Assembly: GCF_014648035.1 (NCBI RefSeq) | Contig: NZ_BMQI01000017.1 | Span: forward strand, 23,131 to 87,130 | Direction: 5' to 3' | DNA: 64,000 nt | From: Shewanella algicola | GTDB taxonomy: Bacteria > Pseudomonadota > Gammaproteobacteria > Enterobacterales > Shewanellaceae | Shown here: piece after piece, positions 28,308 through 38,034 of the stretch | Layout: each line of letters begins with the position of its first letter | Position numbering within the stretch: the stretch's first letter is position 1 | Program-made: the position numbers and the translations under genes | Notes under the pieces: generated by a model | Databases searched by the model: none | Told to the model about the DNA's origin: nothing | What the model saw: only the letters and a program-made list of their open reading frames with translations

Positions 28308-30659
28308 ATGACCCAAGAGCGTGAAGCGCATATCGAACTCCCCGTATTACCACTGCGAGATGTGGTGGTTTATCCACACATGGTAATTCCGCTATTCGTA
28401 GGACGGGAAAAATCCATTCGTTGCCTAGAATCGGCAATGGAACAAGACAAACAAATTTTACTGGTCGCTCAGCGTGATGCTGATTTAGACGAGCCAGGCA
28501 AAGACGATATTTTTGATATCGGTACTGTAGCGTCTATTTTGCAGCTATTAAAACTTCCTGATGGCACAGTTAAAGTGCTCGTTGAAGGCGGTCAGCGTGC
28601 TAAAATTACCCGTTACACTCAAGAAGAAGAATTCTTCGCAGCTACAGCCGAATACCTTGAATCGCAAGCATTAAGCGACAAGGAAGAAGAAGTACTGGTC
28701 CGCAGTGCTATCGGTCAATTTGAAGGCTACATCAAACTCAATAAAAAGATCCCACCTGAAGTGCTTACTTCATTATCGGGTATTGATGAAGCTGCGCGTT
28801 TAGCCGATACCATGGCTGCGCACATGCCGTTAAAGCTTGAAGACAAGCAATCGGTATTAGAAATGATCAATGTCGGCGAACGTCTTGAATATTTAATGGC
28901 GATGATGGAATCGGAAATCGACTTATTGCAAGTTGAAAAACGAATCCGTACCCGCGTTAAAAAGCAGATGGAAAAAAGTCAGCGCGAATACTATTTGAAT
29001 GAGCAAATGAAAGCCATTCAAAAAGAGTTAGGCGACATTGACGAAAGCCACGACGAATTTGAAGTATTAGCGCGTAAAATTGAAGAAGCTGGCATGCCAA
29101 GCGATGCCAAAGAAAAAGCCAGTGCTGAACTCAATAAACTGAAAATGATGTCACCGATGTCAGCAGAAGCGACGGTTGTTCGCAGTTATGTTGATTGGAT
29201 GACGTCAGTGCCTTGGAAGCAACGCTCTAAAATTAAGCGTGACTTAGCCAAAGCGCAAGAAGTGCTCGACACTGACCATCACGGTCTTGAAAAAGTCAAA
29301 GAGCGCATTCTTGAATATTTAGCGGTACAAAGCCGAGTTAAGCAACTTAAAGGTCCAATCTTGTGTTTAGTCGGACCACCAGGTGTCGGTAAAACCTCAC
29401 TAGGCCAATCCATTGCGAAAGCGACGGGTCGTAAGTATGTACGCGTAGCATTAGGCGGCGTGCGTGATGAAGCTGAAATTCGTGGTCATCGCCGTACTTA
29501 TATTGGTTCAATGCCAGGTAAAGTTATTCAAAAAATGGCTAAAGTGGGCGTTAAAAACCCATTATTCTTACTTGATGAAATCGACAAGATGAGTTCTGAC
29601 ATGCGTGGCGATCCATCGTCGGCATTATTAGAAGTACTCGATCCTGAGCAAAACGCGACCTTTAACGACCATTACTTAGAAGTCGATTACGATTTATCTG
29701 ATGTCATGTTCGTGGCAACGTCTAACTCAATGGATATTCCAGGTCCGTTACTTGACCGTATGGAAGTCATCCGTTTAGCGGGTTACACCGAAGATGAAAA
29801 GCTGAACATTGCTAAGCAACATTTATTGCCAAAGCAAGTTGAGCGTAATGGTCTTAAAGCTAAAGAGATCAATGTTGATGACAGTGCCATTTTAGGCATC
29901 ATTCGCTATTACACCCGTGAAGCCGGTGTGCGTTCATTAGAGCGTGAACTCTCTAAGATATGCCGAAAAGTGGTTAAGCAAATTTTGTTAGACAAAACCG
30001 TTAAAGTGGTTGAGGTCAATCAAGATAACCTTAAGTCATTCCTAGGCGTGCAACGTTTCGACTTTGGTAAAGCGGAATCAAGCAACCAAATTGGCCAGGT
30101 AACTGGGCTTGCTTGGACACAGGTTGGCGGTGATTTATTAACAATCGAAGCCACCTCGGTAGCGGGTAAAGGTAAGCTAACCTATACCGGTTCGCTTGGC
30201 GATGTTATGAAAGAGTCGATTCAAGCTGCAATGACGGTTGTGCGTGCTCGCGCTGAAAACTTAGGTATTAACGGCGACTTTTATGAAAAACGTGATATTC
30301 ACGTGCATGTACCTGAAGGCGCGACACCAAAAGATGGCCCATCAGCTGGCGCGGCAATGTGTACTGCGTTAGTTTCTAGCTTAACCGGTAATCCTGTGCG
30401 CAGTGATGTCGCCATGACAGGTGAAATAACCCTACGTGGTGAAGTGTTACCGATTGGTGGATTGAAAGAAAAGTTACTGGCAGCACATCGCGGTGGCATT
30501 AAACACGTGTTGATTCCTAAAGAAAATGAGCGCGATTTGGAAGAAATTCCAGCAAATGTAATTGCTGATTTAACCATTCATCCTGTGCGTTGGGTTGATG
30601 AAGTCTTGAAATTGGCGCTTGAGCGACCGGTTGAAGGCTTCGAAGTGGTTAAAAAATAG
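28308..30659 (+). CDS. lon: Lon ATP-dependent protease
   Basis: This hexameric AAA+ serine-lysine protease degrades misfolded and regulatory proteins in the cytoplasm. It is 783 aa (E. coli 784). It has an N-terminal substrate-binding domain starting [15 protein letters not shown], Walker [10 protein letters not shown] near 357, Walker [10 protein letters not shown], and the proteolytic site with catalytic Ser in [10 protein letters not shown] and Lys in the LGGLKEK region. The ATG at 28308 was chosen over an in-frame upstream start because it follows the heat-shock promoter and gives the usual N-terminus. Confidence 0.98.
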   Translation: MTQEREAHIELPVLPLRDVVVYPHMVIPLFVGREKSIRCLESAMEQDKQILLVAQRDADLDEPGKDDIFDIGTVASILQLLKLPDGTVKVLVEGGQRAKITRYTQEEEFFAATAEYLESQALSDKEEEVLVRSAIGQFEGYIKLNKKIPPEVLTSLSGIDEAARLADTMAAHMPLKLEDKQSVLEMINVGERLEYLMAMMESEIDLLQVEKRIRTRVKKQMEKSQREYYLNEQMKAIQKELGDIDESHDEFEVLARKIEEAGMPSDAKEKASAELNKLKMMSPMSAEATVVRSYVDWMTSVPWKQRSKIKRDLAKAQEVLDTDHHGLEKVKERILEYLAVQSRVKQLKGPILCLVGPPGVGKTSLGQSIAKATGRKYVRVALGGVRDEAEIRGHRRTYIGSMPGKVIQKMAKVGVKNPLFLLDEIDKMSSDMRGDPSSALLEVLDPEQNATFNDHYLEVDYDLSDVMFVATSNSMDIPGPLLDRMEVIRLAGYTEDEKLNIAKQHLLPKQVERNGLKAKEINVDDSAILGIIRYYTREAGVRSLERELSKICRKVVKQILLDKTVKVVEVNQDNLKSFLGVQRFDFGKAESSNQIGQVTGLAWTQVGGDLLTIEATSVAGKGKLTYTGSLGDVMKESIQAAMTVVRARAENLGINGDFYEKRDIHVHVPEGATPKDGPSAGAAMCTALVSSLTGNPVRSDVAMTGEITLRGEVLPIGGLKEKLLAAHRGGIKHVLIPKENERDLEEIPANVIADLTIHPVRWVDEVLKLALERPVEGFEVVKK

Positions 30660-30750
30660 CTTGTTAGTTAAAAAATTGCTGTAGAGCATAAAAAAAATGA
30701 AAAAAGGGGCTTAACAAAACGCTGACCTGTGGTAGCCTAGGTCTGTGGAG

Positions 30751-30784
30751 AGTCAGGCGCACCAAGCCCTTGGGGCATCTGACT
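30751..30784. other. Strong hairpin in the lon-hupB gap
   Basis: AGTCAG pairs with CTGACT, and inside it CCAAG pairs with CTTGG with a short CC loop. No T-run follows, so it is not a standard terminator. It may be a leader or processing structure. Confidence 0.45.
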
Positions 30785-30823
30785 TTGAGCTGTATCCAAT
30801 TTCATTTTTTTGGTTTTCATACT

Positions 30824-30846
30824 AAGTTTGATGTGTTATCAAACTT
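30824..30846. promoter_or_regulatory. Perfect inverted repeat at the hupB promoter
   Basis: AAGTTTGAT and ATCAAACTT are exact reverse complements with a 5-nt spacer. The left arm includes a possible -35 (TTTGAT), 16 bp before a -10-like TACAAT, so a bound regulator would affect hupB transcription. No regulator is assigned. Confidence 0.45.
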
Positions 30847-30922
30847 ATTACAATAAAGCCTCCGCAGACCGCTCTAAACACGGATTTGGTTGCGGCGCGA
30901 CAATAACATTCAAGGGGATGAC

Positions 30923-31195
30923 ATGAACAAATCTGAACTAATCGAGAAAATCGCATCTGGTGCTGATATTTCTAAAGCTGCTGCTGGCCGCGCACTAGAT
31001 TCTTTTATCGCTGCTGTTACTGAAGGTCTTAAAGAAGGCGATAAGATTTCTCTAGTTGGTTTTGGTACATTTGAAGTACGTCAACGTGCTGAGCGTACTG
31101 GCCGTAACCCACAAACGGGTAAAGAAATTAAAATTGCTGCTGCGAACATTCCTGCGTTCAAAGCTGGCAAAGCGCTAAAAGACGCTGTTAACTAA
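30923..31195 (+). CDS. hupB: Nucleoid protein HU, beta subunit
   Basis: HU bends and compacts DNA. The 90-aa protein begins [11 protein letters not shown] and has the DNA-binding arm signature [27 protein letters not shown] precedes the ATG at 30923; an upstream in-frame extension was rejected. Placement after lon and before ppiD matches E. coli hupB. Confidence 0.98.
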   Translation: MNKSELIEKIASGADISKAAAGRALDSFIAAVTEGLKEGDKISLVGFGTFEVRQRAERTGRNPQTGKEIKIAAANIPAFKAGKALKDAVN

Positions 31196-31234
31196 TCATT
31201 AGCAACGTAGCCTTTGTAAGGCATTCGTAAATAC

Positions 31235-31260
31235 AAGCACTGCTTATGCAGTGCTTTTTA
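31235..31260 (+). terminator. Terminator of hupB
   Basis: The stem AAGCACTGC-ttat-GCAGTGCTT is followed by TTTA. Confidence 0.9.
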
Positions 31261-31268
31261 CGAAAAGC

Positions 31269-31298
31269 AATATTGTTATGCAAAGCATAATGAATATT
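31269..31298. repeat. Inverted repeat in the hupB-ppiD gap
   Basis: AATATT-g-TTATGC-aaa-GCATAA-tg-AATATT forms a two-part stem. It lies between the hupB terminator and a second terminator-like hairpin. Function unknown. Confidence 0.5.
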
Positions 31299-31353
31299 GG
31301 GAGTATTGGGTCATACCCGTGGTAGCGTCTGATAACTCCATATAATTTACATT

Positions 31354-31388
31354 AAGGCGCATCCACAAGGTGATGCGCCTTTTTATTT
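31354..31388 (+). terminator. Second terminator-like hairpin just before ppiD
   Basis: AAGGCGCATC-cacaaggt-GATGCGCCTT is followed by TTTTATTTTA. A perfect TATAAT lies only 8 bp upstream (31341-31346), so a transcript from there would begin with this hairpin. It could instead catch read-through from hupB. Confidence 0.75.
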
Positions 31389-31415
31389 TATTAATCGCAA
31401 CAAGCGAGAATTCAG

Positions 31416-33293
31416 ATGTTAGAAAAAATCCGTGAAGGCTCACAAGGAGTTGTTGCTAAAACAATTCTTGTCCTTGTGATACTTTCTTTTGCTTTTGCCG
31501 GTGTGAGTAGCTATTTAGGCTCTAATACTGGTGTTCCAGCCGCAATCGTTAATGGTGAAGAAGTTAGCGCTAGCGAATTGGAAAATGCTTTCCAAAATGA
31601 ACGCTCACGCATTGAGCAGCAGTTAGGTGAAATGTTTAATGCATTAGCCGCTGATGACAATTACATGAATGGTATTAAACAAGGTGTATTAGACCGTTTA
31701 GTGGCCGACAAGCTAATTGATCAAGCTGCAAGCAAATTAGGTTTGCGTGTTTCTGATGATCAAATTAAAAAAGCCATCATTGAAGAACCTGCATTTCAAA
31801 CTGATGGTAAATTTGATAATGAGCGCTACTTAGCGGTACTGCGTCAATTAGGTTATCAAACCACCAGTTTCAGGAATATGATGCGTGTCGATATGACACG
31901 TCGTCAGTTATTAAATGCAATTGTTGGCAGTGAGTTTGTATTAGACGGCGAAGCTAAACAGCTTGCCCAAGTACAAGGTCAAACTCGTGATATTCGTTAT
32001 TTAGTTGTTGACTCTACACCGTACTTATCAAGTGTTTCAGTGTCAGATGAAGAAGCTAAAACTTATTATGACGCTAACTTAGCTCAATTTATGAGCCCTG
32101 AACAAGTCAGCGTAGAGTACGTTGAACTTAACGCTGTGGATATGGCTCAAAATAGCCAAATAACAGACGAAGAAGTTAAAGCCTATTATGACGAGAACCA
32201 ATCACAATACCAAACAGCTGAAAAACGCTTAGCTGCACACATTTTTGTTGCGGCAACTGACGATGAAAGTGCTGACCAAGCAAAAGCTGATGCGATTGTT
32301 GCGAAGTTAAACCAAGGCGAAGATTACGCAGAAGTGGCTAAAACTGACTCTGATGACCAGTTAAGTGCTGAACAAGGCGGTCAATTAGATTGGTTTGAGC
32401 AAGGCGTGATGGATCCTGCATTTGATGAGGCATTATTTGCGCTACAACAAGACCAGGTATCGCCAGTGGTTAAGAGTGAGTTTGGTTACCACATCATCAA
32501 GTTACTTGACGTGCAAGCAAGCCAAGCGACTGCATTTGATGATGTAAAAGCTAAAATTGTGGCTCAGCTGCAAGAGAATGCAGCATTAGATGTGTTTTAT
32601 GGTCTACAAAGCAAACTGGCTGATACCAGCTATGAGATCCCAGATACCTTAATTGATACTGCGCAAGCAGTAGATGCTAAAGTGCAAACTACAGCGTTGT
32701 TCTCGCGTGATAACGTGCCAGCTAAATTCAATAACCCTGAGTTTATTAAAGCGGCATTCTCTGACCAAGTATTGGCCAGTGGCATGAACAGTGACGTGAT
32801 TGAGTTAGCGCCTAACCATGTGGTTGTTATTCGTGTAAAACAACATAACATGGCAGGAACGCAACCATTTGCTGACGTTAAAACGGCTATCGTAGATCGC
32901 TTAAAACAAGATAAAGCTAACGAAACTGCACGCGAAAATGCAGCAGAGTTTATGGCTCAGTTAAAAGCGGGGAACGACACATTAACAGGTGCAACATTAA
33001 CATCGTTACCAGGTCTTGGCCGTTTCAATCAAGATATTGACCAAGCCATCACTAACAAAGCTTTCAAGATTGCCGCGCCAGCTGCAAACAGTGTATCAAT
33101 TGATACTGCTGCACTAGCAACAGGGTACGCAGTGATTGTGGTTGATAAAGTGAATGAAGCTCAAGGCATTAACGACAATTTAATTAATACCCTTAAGCAA
33201 CGCTTAGCACCACAAAACAGCGAAGCAGATTACCGTGCTGTGATTGCTACACTTAAAGCTGATGCTGAAATTGAGTATCCAGTAGTTGAATAA
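31416..33293 (+). CDS. ppiD: Periplasmic folding chaperone PpiD
   Basis: PpiD is anchored in the inner membrane and helps newly exported proteins fold at the Sec exit. The 625-aa protein has one N-terminal membrane helix (about 14-34), a SurA-like chaperone segment, and one parvulin domain (about 265-365, with EQGGQLDWFEQGVMDPAF and FGYHIIKLLD). The usual length is 620-630. GCGAG precedes the ATG. It is monocistronic with a terminator. Confidence 0.96.
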   Translation: MLEKIREGSQGVVAKTILVLVILSFAFAGVSSYLGSNTGVPAAIVNGEEVSASELENAFQNERSRIEQQLGEMFNALAADDNYMNGIKQGVLDRLVADKLIDQAASKLGLRVSDDQIKKAIIEEPAFQTDGKFDNERYLAVLRQLGYQTTSFRNMMRVDMTRRQLLNAIVGSEFVLDGEAKQLAQVQGQTRDIRYLVVDSTPYLSSVSVSDEEAKTYYDANLAQFMSPEQVSVEYVELNAVDMAQNSQITDEEVKAYYDENQSQYQTAEKRLAAHIFVAATDDESADQAKADAIVAKLNQGEDYAEVAKTDSDDQLSAEQGGQLDWFEQGVMDPAFDEALFALQQDQVSPVVKSEFGYHIIKLLDVQASQATAFDDVKAKIVAQLQENAALDVFYGLQSKLADTSYEIPDTLIDTAQAVDAKVQTTALFSRDNVPAKFNNPEFIKAAFSDQVLASGMNSDVIELAPNHVVVIRVKQHNMAGTQPFADVKTAIVDRLKQDKANETARENAAEFMAQLKAGNDTLTGATLTSLPGLGRFNQDIDQAITNKAFKIAAPAANSVSIDTAALATGYAVIVVDKVNEAQGINDNLINTLKQRLAPQNSEADYRAVIATLKADAEIEYPVVE

Positions 33294-33363
33294 TTAAATG
33301 ACAATGAATTGCGTTAATCTCATTAACGTCAATTCGTTTTAGTCAGTTAAATTAGTGAAATAG

Positions 33364-33397
33364 AAAAGACCTAGGCATACTGTCTAGGTCTTTTTAT
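33364..33397 (+). terminator. Terminator of ppiD
   Basis: AAAAGACCTAG-gcatactgt-CTAGGTCTTTT has an 11-bp stem and a T tail. Confidence 0.92.
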
Positions 33398-33418
33398 TTT
33401 AGGTCATAAGGAAAACAA

Positions 33419-34324
33419 GTGAGCCATAAACTCGATCAAGCATTTGAAAAAGCACTCGCCTATATCGATTCTAATATTGCAGCTCCACTGAATATTGATA
33501 CCCTGGCAACGGTTGCAGACCTGCCATCGTGTCATTTTCAACACTTGTTTTACTCGCTATACCGTTTGTCGATTGAGGAATACGTCGAGTTACTTAAAAG
33601 TTTGCAGGCAGCTCATCAATTGGGGTTTGGCGAACAAATTTCACTTGAGGCTATCGCGACCAATTTAGGTTATAACAATGAAGCAGACTTTGTTGACTCG
33701 TTCACTCATAGTATTGGTCAAAGCCCACAGTCATTCAGGCAAGCGCCCGATTGGAACAATTTCTTTGCCAAACAACAACCGCTTAAATCGTTTCAGTCAC
33801 CTCAGGATGGAATGCTCACTGCTGATGTTGAAATAGTGTCAATGGATGCCTTAACGCTGGCTAGCGTTACGCACAATGGCCCTGGCAAGGCAATGCCTAA
33901 GACGATCGAACGTTTTATTCAATGGCGGCAAAAATACGCAGTGGGGCCTAACGTTGGTCGAACGTTTAATCTAGTGCACAGTCTGCCACAAGCGCAGCCA
34001 TATCATATGGATATTGGCGTCTCACTTGATGAAGCAACATATTCGAGGTTAGCGTCAACGGGCTTAACACAAGAGGGTATTGAGACCAACATTATTGTTG
34101 CTGGTCGTTATGCAAAGTTATCGGTAACAACCGATAAGCAAAATAGCAATATCAATGCGCTGTTGCATGCTGGAGTTGATTACCTTTACCGTATTTGGTT
34201 AAACGAGCAGTTATATTCATTACGCAATAGCCCATTGATGTTTGAACGCCTTAACGTTGTCCAAGTTGCTGAGCCCGGCACCGAACTGCAACAAGCAGTC
34301 GATATCTACTTACCTTTACAATAG
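33419..34324 (+). CDS. AraC-family regulator with GyrI-like effector domain
   Basis: This 301-aa protein has an N-terminal AraC-type double helix-turn-helix (about 8-105, including LEAIATNLGYNNEADFVDSFTHSIGQSPQSFR). A C-terminal GyrI-like small-molecule-binding domain follows (about 130-300, DVEIVSMDALTLASVTHNGP). This Rob/SoxS-GyrI layout is common in regulators sensing drugs or small amphipathic molecules. It starts with GTG, supported by AAGGAAAAC. It stands alone, facing the DUF819 gene; its targets cannot be inferred. Confidence 0.88.
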   Translation: MSHKLDQAFEKALAYIDSNIAAPLNIDTLATVADLPSCHFQHLFYSLYRLSIEEYVELLKSLQAAHQLGFGEQISLEAIATNLGYNNEADFVDSFTHSIGQSPQSFRQAPDWNNFFAKQQPLKSFQSPQDGMLTADVEIVSMDALTLASVTHNGPGKAMPKTIERFIQWRQKYAVGPNVGRTFNLVHSLPQAQPYHMDIGVSLDEATYSRLASTGLTQEGIETNIIVAGRYAKLSVTTDKQNSNINALLHAGVDYLYRIWLNEQLYSLRNSPLMFERLNVVQVAEPGTELQQAVDIYLPLQ

Positions 34325-34382
34325 CTTTAGCGTTTTTAGTCAATGAGCCGTCGTTAATGATTGGCGGTCATTTATGATTGAA

Positions 34383-35627
34383 TTATTGATTGATCATGCG
34401 CATTAACTCGGCACAAATCCACACCATGTAATTGGCCCAAGCATAGCCAAATACCGAGAACATCACTGCGACTGGTGCTAGGTGGCGATTAAACGCCATA
34501 GCCACTATTGGCGATGATGCCGCGCCGCCAATACAACATTGGCTGCTAATGGCCATATACGCTAATGGCGCTTTTATGATTAATCCTGCAATTAAAATCA
34601 GTAAGGCGTGAAAGGCAAGCCAGACAAAGCCAATTGCAAAATAAATAGGAAAGTCATTGATCATGGTTAAGTCCATTTTTAATCCCATGGTGGCGATTAA
34701 TAGGTACAGTAATACGGTTGATATTTTCGATGCGCCCTGGCGCTCAAGTCGTCTAACTTTGGTGTAAGACAATATAATACTGACGCTGGTGACAATGATG
34801 ACAATCCAAAAAAAGTGCGATGTAAAGCTGAGTTTTTCCGATTGAGGGTAGTGATGACTAAAAAATGGCACGAAGAGATCTGCGCCCAAATGGGCCAAAC
34901 CAGTAACACCAAATGCCACCGTAAAAATAGCCATATAACTCGATAGGGTGGGTATGGGTAACTTAAATTTCGAAAATGCTTTATCGCGCAAGTTAATACT
35001 TTCAACCAGCTTGTTTATGCCATTATTGTCAGCTTTGAGTTTGCTATCAATGGCATTAGCGTGATTGGCACAAAAGAGTAAAAATGACATCCAAAGCGCT
35101 GAAAACACCACGTTCACAGAAATCATGATGGCAAACATATTGTCATCAACGGTATACACTTCTTTCATGGCCAGTTGATTAGCTGTACCTCCCACCCAGT
35201 TTCCTGCTAGCGTTGCCATCGCACGCCAGGCAGCTTCCGTACCATGCCAGTTTATTAACTCAGGTGACAGCATTGAAAAGACATACAGTGAAAAAGGCCC
35301 ACCTAGAATAATCCCAATACTGCCGACAATAAACAGCACAATTATTTTAGGGCCAAGCATTAACATCGACTTAATATCGACGCTAATAATAAGCAAGGTG
35401 AGACACGCTGGCATGATATAGCGCGAGGCAATACTGCTCAGTTGACTTGTTGAGGTATCAACCAACCCGAAGGTGTTAAACAGTGATGGCACCACATAGC
35501 ATGCCACCATGACAGGCACATAACGATAAAAGGTTTGCCAGTAACGATGAGTACTGGCGCTGGTGTAGAAAATAAGCCCTAATGTAATGGCAAGTAGGCC
35601 TAAAATAACCGGGTCTTGATTAATCAT
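34383..35627 (-). CDS. DUF819 family membrane protein
   Basis: This 414-aa protein has about ten or more hydrophobic helices and belongs to DUF819 (YjcL-like), a family of putative transporters without a known substrate. The conserved stretch GNWVGGTANQLAMKE near 142-156 and a C-terminal GGAASSPIVAMAFNRHLAPV are family marks. It starts 13 bp after the LysR gene and is almost surely cotranscribed with and probably regulated by it. Confidence 0.85.
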   Translation of the reverse strand: MINQDPVILGLLAITLGLIFYTSASTHRYWQTFYRYVPVMVACYVVPSLFNTFGLVDTSTSQLSSIASRYIMPACLTLLIISVDIKSMLMLGPKIIVLFIVGSIGIILGGPFSLYVFSMLSPELINWHGTEAAWRAMATLAGNWVGGTANQLAMKEVYTVDDNMFAIMISVNVVFSALWMSFLLFCANHANAIDSKLKADNNGINKLVESINLRDKAFSKFKLPIPTLSSYMAIFTVAFGVTGLAHLGADLFVPFFSHHYPQSEKLSFTSHFFWIVIIVTSVSIILSYTKVRRLERQGASKISTVLLYLLIATMGLKMDLTMINDFPIYFAIGFVWLAFHALLILIAGLIIKAPLAYMAISSQCCIGGAASSPIVAMAFNRHLAPVAVMFSVFGYAWANYMVWICAELMRMINQ

Positions 35628-35640
35628 TGGGCGTAAAAAT

Positions 35641-36525
35641 TCATTTTGGTAGGCTAAAGTCTAAAAACTCTCGGGTTAAGCGGTCTAATGGTGCTTCAGA
35701 GCGATAAATTGACCAATAATGGCGAGAATAGTCCCAACAGTTTAGGGGCAGCTCGACTAAGTCACCTCGAATGATTTCTTCTTCAACGGCTAAAAGCGGT
35801 AACACACTTACGCCAACTCCGGTGCCGATAGCGCGTTTTATCGCCCCCATGGTATTCATGGACAGCTCTTGGTTAATGGTAATATTGGCACTTTGGAGTA
35901 ATTGAGTATTTCTGAGCCGTGAAACCGAGATGGTTTCATCCATGACCCATAACTGCTGTGATAGTAATTCACTGCTGATGAGCTCTGACACGAGTGGATT
36001 GTTAGCGCCTGTGACGATACACAATCGGTCTTTTAACCAAGCCTCATGGGATAAATTTTTATGCACAGGTTTGGCGTCAACAAAGCCAAGGTCGAGTTCT
36101 TTTTCGGCGACCATTTGTTCAATGGTTAAGCTGTTATTGATGACTAGCTTCACATCAACAGAAGGATGCTGTTGCTTAAATAAGGGGATCTTGCGTGATA
36201 GTACGTAATTACCCGCGGTTTTACTGCAACCGACTTTAATCGTGCCTCTAATGGCCGCACCTTGCGCGAATACATGTTCTAATTCTTTGCCTTTAGACAG
36301 CATTTCATTGGCGTAGGGTAAAATAACTGCACCATTGTCATTAATGGTGAGTCCAGTACTGCTGCGTTCAAACAAGCGGCTACCCAATGAGTCTTCTAAA
36401 TCTCGCAGCGCCATACTGACGGCGGGCACTGACATGTGCAACTCTTTGGCGGCTCTAGAAATTTGTCCACAATTATGGATGGCTTTAAAAATAGCTAGTT
36501 GTTTTAAAGTAATTCGCATAAGCAT
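35641..36525 (-). CDS. LysR-family transcriptional regulator
   Basis: The N-terminal winged helix-turn-helix (ITLKQLAIFKAIHNCGQISRAAKEL) and a LysR substrate-binding domain are clear. I place the start at the ATG at 36525 (MLMRITLKQ; the ATG at 36519 is also possible), giving about 295 aa. It is upstream of and operonic with the DUF819 gene, and downstream of the porin gene on the same strand. The S. frigidimarina Ifc3 locus is recalled to include a regulator gene near the porin and flavocytochrome, so this may serve the ifc genes too, but the porin terminator separates them. Confidence 0.9.
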   Translation of the reverse strand: MLMRITLKQLAIFKAIHNCGQISRAAKELHMSVPAVSMALRDLEDSLGSRLFERSSTGLTINDNGAVILPYANEMLSKGKELEHVFAQGAAIRGTIKVGCSKTAGNYVLSRKIPLFKQQHPSVDVKLVINNSLTIEQMVAEKELDLGFVDAKPVHKNLSHEAWLKDRLCIVTGANNPLVSELISSELLSQQLWVMDETISVSRLRNTQLLQSANITINQELSMNTMGAIKRAIGTGVGVSVLPLLAVEEEIIRGDLVELPLNCWDYSRHYWSIYRSEAPLDRLTREFLDFSLPK

Positions 36526-36637
36526 ATTGATAATGGCTGATATACAAAGTATACCTCGCACATTATGCACTCGCACAGAAAGGTTAGTGAAAATGTTAGA
36601 AACGTTAACAAGAGCAAGTTCCCAACGTATTTGCGTT

Positions 36638-36678
36638 ATAAAAAGCCAGGTTAAACAGTAATCAATTGTTTAACCTGG
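36638..36678 (-). terminator. Terminator of the porin gene
   Basis: A perfect 12-bp stem, CCAGGTTAAACA/TGTTTAACCTGG with a 9-nt loop, is followed on the minus strand by CTTTTTATAA. Confidence 0.88.
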
Positions 36679-36709
36679 ATTTGCGGGGAGCGGTATATAA
36701 TGTTTGGGA

Positions 36710-37765
36710 TTAGAAGTTAAATCTTACCCCAACAGTGGCAACGTTATCGTCTTCTAAGTCGATGGTAGTACCAGCATTATCGATTTGGTATTCACCGTCA
36801 TACATAGCGTAATGTGCTTGTAGCATGGTTGATTTTGATAATTTGTAATCTGCACCAACAACCAATCGGTTAATGTCTACATCAGTTGCTTGCTTATAAT
36901 CTGTTGATGACGCGACGGCTGAATTATATTTGAAGTATTTACCAAAACCCGCTTTATCTTTGCCGTATTCTACTTTTAAATTAACACCATTTAAGTTGTA
37001 AGCAAGTGCCACAAAATACGAATCACCTTCTTTTTGTTCAAAACTTTGGCTTTCTGAATGTTGATATAGACCACCCAGTTTAAACTTGCCCATTTTGATA
37101 TGGCCTACACCACGATAGGCATCGACACCACCAATAGTATTATAGGCAGCGGCTAAGTAATAACGACTCTTTTTCAGCTTCTTATCACCAGCTACAACAG
37201 ATAAGGCATATTGTGTTTCATCACTACCTTCATAGTTGTCATCCATTAGGTAAGTACCATTGATAGTAAATAAGCCGGCAATGGTAGGTGAGTAATAGGT
37301 CATGCCGTCTGCTTTTCTGTCTTGGCCAGCAATCATACGGCTATAAGCCGCGTTGGTAAGTGCAAAAGCTTCTACAGTGCCTTTAGATGATTTCATTACT
37401 GTATCGTTACGACCGACTAATAATGTACCGGCATCAGACACTACACCTAAATAAGTACTTCTGGCACTAAATGTTTTATCGCTGCCTTCATTGGTAGCAC
37501 CATTTACCTGTACTTCCATTTGATAAACTAATTTAAAATCGTCATTGATTTTCTCACTACCTTTAACACCAAGGCGACTTAAGTTGTTTTCCAGTACCGT
37601 GCCTTCTTTTTTATTTTGAGTGGTAAAACCATGGTCTGAATTCGTTAATGCAATATCTAAGCGACCGTATGCCTTAGGTGAATCAGCTAATGCATTAAGT
37701 GATGTTACCGATAATGCAGAAAGTAATGCTATTGAAACTAAATGTCTTTTTGTATTCATGTTCAT
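36710..37765 (-). CDS. Outer membrane porin next to the flavocytochrome
   Basis: This general-porin-type beta-barrel is 351 aa, with a signal peptide (cleavage near NALA/DSPKAYGRLDIAL) and a C-terminal Phe in GVRFNF. The KAYGRLDIAL start of the mature part is typical of Gram-negative porins. It diverges from the flavocytochrome gene. In S. frigidimarina a divergent porin gene named ifcO beside ifcA is reported, so this is probably its counterpart (from memory). It would admit small anionic substrates for respiration. Confidence 0.88.
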   Translation of the reverse strand: MNMNTKRHLVSIALLSALSVTSLNALADSPKAYGRLDIALTNSDHGFTTQNKKEGTVLENNLSRLGVKGSEKINDDFKLVYQMEVQVNGATNEGSDKTFSARSTYLGVVSDAGTLLVGRNDTVMKSSKGTVEAFALTNAAYSRMIAGQDRKADGMTYYSPTIAGLFTINGTYLMDDNYEGSDETQYALSVVAGDKKLKKSRYYLAAAYNTIGGVDAYRGVGHIKMGKFKLGGLYQHSESQSFEQKEGDSYFVALAYNLNGVNLKVEYGKDKAGFGKYFKYNSAVASSTDYKQATDVDINRLVVGADYKLSKSTMLQAHYAMYDGEYQIDNAGTTIDLEDDNVATVGVRFNF

Positions 37766-38034
37766 CTCTTCTCTTTAATTAATGTTATTAAATTATTCGC
37801 TTTCTATATTGGCGTGAAAGCATGAATTAATGTTAAAGAGTTATTAACGAGTGAAAACTAACATGGGTCACAGCACTCAAGTTTTAAGTGCATTTTAAGA
37901 AACTCTGAACAGGGTTTCACAATAAGTTAACCAAATTCCAAGTTTGATGTGTGTCTAAGTTTTGATATCTCTTTGTGAGTAACCTTGCACTCAACAACAG
38001 CAAGTAAAAATCTAAATTAGAAAAGGAACGAACA

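Noticed and set aside
30700..30790. SRP (4.5S) RNA or other known small RNA before hupB
   Set aside because: The conserved SRP hairpin sequence (GGAAGGAAGCAGCC type) is absent; only generic hairpins are seen.
36335..36661. Plus-strand gene across the LysR start
   Set aside because: Opposite frame of a clear LysR helix-turn-helix and porin terminator; no family match.
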